From Pseudomonas fluorescens (GTDB lineage Bacteria; Pseudomonadota; Gammaproteobacteria; Pseudomonadales; Pseudomonadaceae): a DNA stretch of 38,813 bases. Made by a program: the position numbers and the translations under genes. Shown piece after piece: positions 32,729 to 38,813 of the stretch (the stretch's first letter is position 1; each line of letters starts with the position of its first letter). The notes under the pieces were generated by a model. That model was given only the letters and a program-made list of their open reading frames with translations. It searched no databases and had not been told where the DNA came from. The DNA lies in NCBI RefSeq assembly GCF_018614775.1, contig NZ_JAGGOF010000103.1, positions 1 to 38,813 on the forward strand. Reading direction: 5' to 3'.

Positions 32729-35700
32729 ATGAAGACCGATAACAAAAAGCAGCCCGGAAAACCCCGTCGCGTGTTTGTGCTCAAGACCCTCAATCGGGCC
32801 ATGCTCTGTGCGCTGGCAACCCTGGGCACGGCGCAAGCCGCTCCCTATGTCGAGAGCGGCAGGGCCGGTAACCCGGACAGTTGGCGCAGCAGCGAATTCA
32901 ACGCCGAATGGGGCCTGGGGGCGATCAATGCCCAGCAGGCCTACGCCGCCGGCTACACGGGCAAGGGCGTGAAACTGGGCATTTTCGACCAGCCGGTCTA
33001 TGCCGCTCACCCGGAGTTCTCCGGCAGCGACAAAGTCGTGACCCTGGTCACCAGCGGTATCCGCGAGTACACCGACCCCTACATACCGGTGAGGGCCGGT
33101 GATCCGTTCCGCTACGACGGGTCGCCCACGGTCGGTTCCGACGGCAAGCTCGGCTCCCACGGCACCCATGTCGGCGGGATTGCCGCCGGCAGCCGCGACG
33201 GCGGCCCGATGCACGGCGTGGCGTTCGATGCGCAGATCATCAGCGCTGACAATGGCGATCCCGGGCCCGAGGACGGCATTATCCTCGGCAACGACGGCGC
33301 GGTGTACAAGGCTGGTTGGGATGCCTTGATCGCCAGCGGCGCGCGGATCATCAACAACAGTTGGGGCATCGGCATTACCGACCGCTTCGACCAGGGCGGT
33401 CGCGACCCGGCATTCCCGCACTTCACCGTGCAGGATGCGCAACTGCAATTCGACCAGATTCGACCGTTGCTGGGCACCAAGCCGGGCGGCGCCTACGAGG
33501 GCGCCATCGCGGCGGCCCGCAGCGGGATCGTGACGATCTTTGCCGCCGGCAACGACTACAACCTCAACAACCCCGATGCCATCGCGGGCCTGGCTTATTT
33601 TGTGCCGGACATTGCGCCAAACTGGCTGACCGTTGCGGCGCTGCAAGTCAACCCGGACACCACCAGCCCGAATCCATACACCATCAGTACCTTCTCGTCG
33701 CGCTGCGGCTACACCGCCAGTTTCTGTGTGTCAGCGCCGGGGACCCGGGTCTACAGCGCAGTGATTGGCGGCACCAGTGCCGATGACCTGACGGTGGGTT
33801 ACGGCAACAAGAGCGGCACCTCCATGGCTGCGCCCCATGTGGCCGGCAGCGTGGCGGTGTTGATGGAGCGCTTCCCGTACATGACCGGCGCCCAGGTCGC
33901 CAGCGTGTTGCGCACCACCGCCACCGACATGGGCGCACCCGGCGTCGATTCGCTGTACGGCTGGGGCATGATCAATCTGGGCAAGGCCATCAACGGCCCA
34001 TCGATGCTGGTGACGCAAGAGGACATTCCCGAGGCCTTTCGCATCGACGGCGCCTACGGCTCCAGCCAGTTCGTGGTCGACTTGCCGGGCATTGGCGCGA
34101 CCATCGATGCCGGCAAGCCCACGGAGCGCGTGTGCAGCGGCATCCAGTGTGGCCTGGACGTCTGGCGCAACGATATTTCCGGTCACGGCGGGCTGACCAA
34201 GCAAGGCCTCGGCACGTTGGTCTTGACCGGCGACAACAGCTACAGCGGACCGACCCTGGTCAATCAAGGCCGCCTGGCCGTCAATGGTTCGCTGGCCTCG
34301 GCGGTGACGGTCAATGAGGGCGGCATCCTGGGCGGCAATGGTCGCATCGCCAGCCTGACGGCCAACCGTGGCGGCAGCGTGGCCCCGGGTAATTCCATCG
34401 GCACGCTGCAGGTGGCCGGAGATGTGACGTTCGCGTCCGGTTCGACCTACGCGGTGGAAGTCTCGCCGACGTCCAGCGATTTGATCGTGGCCGGCGGCAA
34501 GGCCACCCTTGACGGGGCGACGGTGTCGTTGTCCCTGGAGAACAGCCCGACGCTGCTCACGGCCGCAGAGGCGAAAAGCCTGCTCGGCACCCGGTTCAAC
34601 ATCCTGCAGGCCGCCGGCGGTATCGACGGACGCTTCGGCGAAGTCTTGCCCAACTATGCGTTTCTCGGCGGCGACCTGACGTACACCGGTAGCGGCGTTC
34701 AACTGGCGGTCGAGCGTAACGCTGCGTCATTTGCCAGCCTCGGCCTGACGCCCAACCAGCGCTCCGTGGCCAGCGCCGCCGAGCAATTGGGCGCCGGTAA
34801 CGGCCTCTACGAAGCCTTGTTGCTGTCGCCCAGCGCCGCCGTGGCGCAACAGGCGTTCCAGCAGCTGTCCGGCGAAATCCACCCGGCCATCGGTACGCTG
34901 TTGATCAAGGACAGTCGCTACCTGCGCGAAGCCGTGGGCGATCGCCTGCGTCAGGATGCGCTGTACGACGCCAACACGCCGACCGATGCCGACAGCAACC
35001 TTTGGGTCAAGGTGCTCGGTGCCTGGGGTAAAAGCGATGGCGGCCATGACAACGCCAGTTCCAACAGCTCCATCGGCGGGCTGTTGGTCGGTGCCGATGG
35101 GTTGATCAGCGAGCAGACCCGCCTGGGCGTCGTCGGCGGTTACAGCGACAGTTCGTTGAGCATGGGCGATGGCACGCACTCCTCGGCCAAGGCCGACAGC
35201 TATCACCTGGGCGCCTACCTGGGCCACGAAATCGACGCCGTGCGTCTGACCGTGGGTGGCGCCTACAGTTGGCATCGCATCGACGTCAAGCGTGAACTGC
35301 AATGGGGCGACGTCAGCGGCCGGGAGAAAACCAAGCGCGACGCCCGGACGGCCCAGCTCTTCACCGAAGCGGCGTATCGCCTCGACGTGCAACCGCTGGC
35401 CCTTGAGCCGTTTGCGAACCTGGCCTACGTGCACCTGGACAGCGACAGCTTCCATGAAAAAGGCGACAACGCCGCCCTGCGTGGTGGCGACGACCGTCGT
35501 GATGCGGTGCTTTCGACCCTGGGCCTGCGGGCCAGTCGCAGCCTGGCGCTTTCGGAAAAACAGCAGCTGCAACTGTCCGGTTCCCTCGGCTGGCAGCACA
35601 ACCTGAGCAATACCCGCTCGGAACAGGACCTGGCCTTCGCCGGCAGCAGCAACACCTTTGCGGTGCAGAGCGTGTCGATGGACCGCAACGCAGCGGTGGT

Positions 35701-35821
35701 CGGTGCGCGTGCCGGGCTTGCGGTGGCCAAGGACGTGCGGGTCAACCTGGACTACAACGGCCTGCTCGGCTCACGGGACAAAACCCACGGCGTGGGCCTG
35801 ACGCTGGATTGGCAGTTCTGA
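32729..35821 (+). CDS. Subtilisin-like serine protease autotransporter
   Basis: A 1030-residue type V secreted protease. The signal region has an extended N-terminus (basic residues to about 23, hydrophobic to AQA near 35-37). The S8 catalytic triad is intact: Asp87 (GIFDQPV), His144 (GSHGTHVGG) and Ser365 (GTSMAAPHVAG), with the oxyanion region INNSWG. A passenger-associated repeat follows (GLTKQGLGTLVLTGDNSYSG near 490), then an autotransporter barrel over the last 270 residues or so, ending LTLDWQF. AAGGA nine bases upstream supports ATG 32729 over the GTG three bases earlier. It matches the PspA/PspB-type proteins placed between aprF and the lipase in P. fluorescens; only one copy is present here. 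Confidence 0.92.
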   Translation: MKTDNKKQPGKPRRVFVLKTLNRAMLCALATLGTAQAAPYVESGRAGNPDSWRSSEFNAEWGLGAINAQQAYAAGYTGKGVKLGIFDQPVYAAHPEFSGSDKVVTLVTSGIREYTDPYIPVRAGDPFRYDGSPTVGSDGKLGSHGTHVGGIAAGSRDGGPMHGVAFDAQIISADNGDPGPEDGIILGNDGAVYKAGWDALIASGARIINNSWGIGITDRFDQGGRDPAFPHFTVQDAQLQFDQIRPLLGTKPGGAYEGAIAAARSGIVTIFAAGNDYNLNNPDAIAGLAYFVPDIAPNWLTVAALQVNPDTTSPNPYTISTFSSRCGYTASFCVSAPGTRVYSAVIGGTSADDLTVGYGNKSGTSMAAPHVAGSVAVLMERFPYMTGAQVASVLRTTATDMGAPGVDSLYGWGMINLGKAINGPSMLVTQEDIPEAFRIDGAYGSSQFVVDLPGIGATIDAGKPTERVCSGIQCGLDVWRNDISGHGGLTKQGLGTLVLTGDNSYSGPTLVNQGRLAVNGSLASAVTVNEGGILGGNGRIASLTANRGGSVAPGNSIGTLQVAGDVTFASGSTYAVEVSPTSSDLIVAGGKATLDGATVSLSLENSPTLLTAAEAKSLLGTRFNILQAAGGIDGRFGEVLPNYAFLGGDLTYTGSGVQLAVERNAASFASLGLTPNQRSVASAAEQLGAGNGLYEALLLSPSAAVAQQAFQQLSGEIHPAIGTLLIKDSRYLREAVGDRLRQDALYDANTPTDADSNLWVKVLGAWGKSDGGHDNASSNSSIGGLLVGADGLISEQTRLGVVGGYSDSSLSMGDGTHSSAKADSYHLGAYLGHEIDAVRLTVGGAYSWHRIDVKRELQWGDVSGREKTKRDARTAQLFTEAAYRLDVQPLALEPFANLAYVHLDSDSFHEKGDNAALRGGDDRRDAVLSTLGLRASRSLALSEKQQLQLSGSLGWQHNLSNTRSEQDLAFAGSSNTFAVQSVSMDRNAAVVGARAGLAVAKDVRVNLDYNGLLGSRDKTHGVGLTLDWQF

Positions 35822-35900
35822 CCAAAAGGCTCCCTCGGCACAAAAGCATTCTGCTACCTGTTTTCAGCATTCCAACAACAAGAAAGAGAGGCCGCAAAGC

Positions 35901-37772
35901 ATGGGTATCTACGACTACAAGAACTTCGACACCACGCAATCCAAAGCCCTGGTCAGCGATGCGATGGCGATCATGTTGTATTCCTACCACAATCTCGACA
36001 ACGGCTTCGCCGCCGGGTACCAGCAATATGGCTTCGGCGCGGGCCTGCCGGCCACTCTGGTCACCGCGCTGCTCGGCGGCACCGATTCGCAAGGGGTGAT
36101 TCCCGGCGTGCCGTGGAACCCCGATTCGGAAAAACTCGCCTTGGACGCCGTGCAGAAAGCCGGCTGGACGCCCATCAGCGCGTCGCAACTGGGTTACACC
36201 GGCAAGGTCGACGCGCGCGGAACGTTCTTCGGTGAAAAGGCCGGCTACAGCACTGCCCAGGTGGAGATCCTGGGCAAGTACGACGCCGGCGGCCACTTGA
36301 AGGAAATCGGCGTGTCGTTTCGCGGCACCAGCGGCCCGCGGGAGGATCTGATTGGCGACTCCATTGGCGACGTGATCAATGACGTGATGGCCGCGCTGGG
36401 GCCCAAGGATTACGCGAAGAACTACGCCGGCGAAGCCTTCGGCAGCCTGCTCGGGAATGTCGCGACATTTGCCAAGGCCCACGGCCTGAGCGGGGCGGAT
36501 GTCTTGGTCAGCGGCCACAGCCTCGGTGGGCTGGCGGTCAACAGCCTGGCGGACTTGAGCGCTGGCAGATGGTCCGGTTTCTACAGCAACGCCAACTACG
36601 TCGCCTACGCCTCGCCCACCCAAAGCAGCACCGACAAGGTGTTGAACATCGGCTATGAAAACGATCCGGTATTCCGGGCGCTGGACGGTTCGACGTTCAA
36701 CCTGGCGTCGGTGGGGGTGCATGATACGCAGCAGGAATCGGCGACCAACAACATCGTCAGCTTCAACGACCATTACGCCTCGACCGCATGGAACGTGCTG
36801 CCGTTCTCCATCCTCAACATACCCACCTGGATCTCCCACCTGCCCACCGGTTACGGTGATGGCATGGGCCGGATCATGAACTCGGCGTTCTACGACCTGA
36901 CGCAAAAGGACTCGACGGTCATCGTCGCCAACCTGTCGGACCCGGCACGCGGCAACACCTGGGTGCAGGACCTCAATCGCAACGCCGAAACCCACGTAGG
37001 CAGCACCTTCATCATTGGCAGCGACAAGGACGATCTGATCCAGGGCGGCGGCGGCAGCGACTACCTGGAAGGCCGTGCCGGCAACGACACCTTCCGCGAC
37101 GGCGGTGGCTACAACGTGATACTCGGTGGGCAGGGCCACAACAGCCTGCAATTGCAGCAATCGGTGAAGGACTTCACCTTCGCCAACGATGGCGCCGGGA
37201 CACTGTACGTGCGCGATGCCCACGGTGGGATCAGCATCACCCGCGACATTGGCACGCTGGTGAGCCAGGAGTCCGGATCGTTCTGGGGCTTGCTCAAGGA
37301 TGAGGTGAGCCATGGCGTCACGGCCAACGGCCTGGTGGCCGGCGACCACCTCACGGCGTATGCGTCAGCGGTCAAGGGCAGCGCGTCCAACGACACCCTG
37401 GTGGCCCATGCAACGGGCGACTGGTTGTTCGGGCAGGACGGCAACGACGTATTGCTGGGTGGCGTGGGCAGTGACACCTTCGTTGGCGGTGCCGGGAATG
37501 ATCTGATGCAATCGGGCGGCGGTAGCGACACCTTTCTCTTCAACGGTGCGTTCGGCCAGGATCGCATCAGTGGTTATGGCGCAGGCGATAAGCTGGTGTT
37601 CATCGGCGTGCAGGGGGCCGGGGAAGGGTACGACTACAGCCAGCATCTGTCGCAAGTGGGCAGTGACACGCTGTTGCAGGTGGGTGACAGCTCAGTGACC
37701 CTGCCGGTAACTGCGTCGTGCTCAAGCCGGCGGAGCAGACGCCGCTGTCGATCACCGTTTTCGCCGAGCTGA
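35901..37772 (+). CDS. Class I.3 lipase/polyurethanase (PueA-like) with a foreign C-terminus
   Basis: A secreted lipase/esterase matching PueA-type polyurethanases (family length about 617). The catalytic Ser207 lies in VSGHSLGG. RTX calcium repeats are visible (GGGGSDYLEGRAGNDTFRDGGG; GGVGSDTFVGGAGNDLMQSGGGSDTF). Up to about residue 601 (GDSSVTL) it follows the family; the normal last 16 or so residues (a V-G-V start and a hydrophobic I-V-I-A end) are missing. They are replaced by an unrelated Arg/Ser-rich tail read out of frame from an aldehyde dehydrogenase gene, stopping at 37772 (623 codons). Since the extreme C-terminus is part of the type I secretion signal, export by AprDEF is probably impaired. 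ATG 35901 has AGAGAGG upstream. Confidence 0.9.
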   Translation: MGIYDYKNFDTTQSKALVSDAMAIMLYSYHNLDNGFAAGYQQYGFGAGLPATLVTALLGGTDSQGVIPGVPWNPDSEKLALDAVQKAGWTPISASQLGYTGKVDARGTFFGEKAGYSTAQVEILGKYDAGGHLKEIGVSFRGTSGPREDLIGDSIGDVINDVMAALGPKDYAKNYAGEAFGSLLGNVATFAKAHGLSGADVLVSGHSLGGLAVNSLADLSAGRWSGFYSNANYVAYASPTQSSTDKVLNIGYENDPVFRALDGSTFNLASVGVHDTQQESATNNIVSFNDHYASTAWNVLPFSILNIPTWISHLPTGYGDGMGRIMNSAFYDLTQKDSTVIVANLSDPARGNTWVQDLNRNAETHVGSTFIIGSDKDDLIQGGGGSDYLEGRAGNDTFRDGGGYNVILGGQGHNSLQLQQSVKDFTFANDGAGTLYVRDAHGGISITRDIGTLVSQESGSFWGLLKDEVSHGVTANGLVAGDHLTAYASAVKGSASNDTLVAHATGDWLFGQDGNDVLLGGVGSDTFVGGAGNDLMQSGGGSDTFLFNGAFGQDRISGYGAGDKLVFIGVQGAGEGYDYSQHLSQVGSDTLLQVGDSSVTLPVTASCSSRRSRRRCRSPFSPS

Positions 37773-38683
37773 TCGCCGACCTGCTGCCGGCCGGCGTGCT
37801 GAACATCGTCCACGGTTACGGTCGCGAAGCCGGTGAAGCCCTGGCGACCAGCAAGCGCATTGCCAAGATCGCTTTTACCGGCTCGACCCCGGTGGGCTCG
37901 CACATCATGAAGTGCGCGGCCGAGAACATCATTCCGTCTACCGTGGAGCTGGGCGGCAAGTCGCCGAACATTTTCTTCGAAGACATCATGCAGGCTGAAC
38001 CGGCTTTCATCGAAAAAGCCGCCGAAGGCCTGGTGCTGGCGTTCTTCAACCAGGGCGAAGTCTGCACGTGTCCGTCCCGGGCGCTGGTGCAGGAATCGAT
38101 CTACGCGCCATTCATGGCCGAGGTCATGAAGAAGATCGCCAGGATCAAGCGCGGCAATCCGTTGGACACCGAGACGATGGTCGGCGCCCAGGCGTCGGAG
38201 CAGCAGTACGACAAGATCCTTTCGTACCTGGACATTGCCCGGGAGGAGGGCGCCGAACTGTTGACCGGCGGCGCGGCCGAGCGTCTGGAAGGTGACTTGT
38301 CGAGCGGCTATTACATCCAGCCGACCCTGCTCAAAGGGCACAACAAGATGCGCGTGTTCCAGGAAGAAATCTTCGGCCCGGTGGTGGGTGTGACCACCTT
38401 CAAGGACGAAGCCGAGGCCCTGGCGATTGCCAACGACACCGAGTTCGGCCTCGGCGCCGGCCTCTGGACCCGCGACATCAACCGCGCCTACCGCATGGGC
38501 CGGGCGATCAAGGCCGGTCGCGTCTGGACCAACTGCTACCACCTGTACCCGGCGCACGCGGCGTTCGGTGGCTACAAGAAGTCCGGCGTCGGCCGCGAAA
38601 CCCACAAGATGATGCTCGATCATTACCAGCAGACCAAGAACCTGCTGGTGAGCTACGACGTCAACCCGCTGGGTTTTTTCTAA
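37703..38683 (+). pseudogene. Aldehyde dehydrogenase (ExaC-like), 5' part missing
   Basis: From about 37703 the sequence encodes AGNCVVLKPAEQTPLSIT and continues without a break to SYDVNPLGFF, the C-terminus of the NAD-dependent ExaC/AldB-type aldehyde dehydrogenases (about 506 residues). Some 326 residues remain; roughly 180 N-terminal residues, including much of the coenzyme-binding region, are absent. The catalytic residues are retained: the Glu of VELGGKSP and the Cys in GEVCTCPSR. A GTG at 37718 could start a 321-residue product but has no convincing ribosome-binding site. The fragment begins inside the lipase reading frame, in a different phase. A functional enzyme is not expected. Confidence 0.9.
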
Positions 38684-38696
38684 CCCTGGAGCTGAT

Positions 38697-38800
38697 CATT
38701 CCCACGCTCCGCGTGGGAATGCAGCCCGGGACGCTCCGCGTTCCCTTGAAGCCGAACGCGGAGCGTCCGTTGAGGCATTCCCACGCGGAGCGTGGGAACG
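38697..38800. repeat. Nested inverted-repeat element
   Basis: Three palindromic modules: CATTCCCACGCTCCGCGTGGGAATG-type at 38697-38721, GGACGCTCCGCGTTC inverted at 38754-38768, and CATTCCCACG...CGTGGGAACG at 38776-38800. The outer modules are mutually inverted, so the whole element folds on itself. Such elements recur between genes in Pseudomonas; here it lies 13 bp after the aldehyde dehydrogenase stop. Confidence 0.8.
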
Positions 38801-38813
38801 ATCCTGGCTAACC

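Noticed and set aside
1..38813. tRNA, rRNA, prophage, transposase or integrase genes
   Set aside because: I saw none. The only mobile-type sequences are REP pairs and other small palindromic repeats.

Overview
The window is chromosomal DNA from a fluorescent-type Pseudomonas (P. fluorescens complex). This rests on high GC content, several Pseudomonas REP palindromes in pairs, a nirBD operon with a sigma-54-like promoter, an aprA-aprI-aprDEF protease/secretion locus followed by a serine-protease autotransporter and a PueA-type lipase, and an achromobactin siderophore cluster. No species can be assigned from sequence reading alone.

Layout. (1) 1-3918: a REP pair, the nirBD assimilatory nitrite reductase operon behind a -24/-12 promoter and a very strong leader terminator, then a two-CBS-domain protein. 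(2) 3919-4286: a second REP pair and a compact run of hairpins ending in a rho-independent terminator (possible small RNA), then a Fur-box-like site. (3) 4287-20459: a 16-kb iron-acquisition island, all on the + strand: ECF sigma factor, FecR-type regulator (frameshifted here), STN-domain TonB-dependent receptor, then acsF, acsD, acsE, an MFS exporter, acsC, acsB and acsA, with a FhuF-like Fe-S reductase and an RraA-like protein translationally chained at the end. (4) 20463-25794: a small unknown protein, an M42 peptidase, a repeat-rich gap, a DUF1652 protein, and an MFS transporter divergent from a LysR regulator. (5) 26114-37772: alkaline protease AprA, its inhibitor, the AprDEF type I secretion system, a subtilisin-like autotransporter and a class I.3 lipase/polyurethanase. 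(6) 37703-38683: the 3' two-thirds of an ExaC-like aldehyde dehydrogenase, joined directly onto the end of the lipase gene, followed by a nested inverted-repeat element.

How the genes work together. The acs genes encode the parts needed to make achromobactin: AcsF supplies diaminobutyrate, AcsB is related to the siderophore citrate synthase SbnG, AcsD/AcsC/AcsA are the three NIS synthetases, AcsE is the PLP decarboxylase and the MFS protein is the exporter. The receptor, sigma factor and FecR should form a cell-surface signalling loop, but the signalling half of FecR is out of frame. In the second half of the window AprDEF should export both AprA and the lipase, yet the lipase has lost its normal C-terminal end.

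The most notable observations are the lipase/aldehyde dehydrogenase junction, the fecR frameshift, the two-element nirB leader, a perfect RsmA/E-type site over the aprA ribosome-binding site, and the reductase plus altered RraA-like gene at the end of the achromobactin operon. I did not find a clearly new defence or mobile system.
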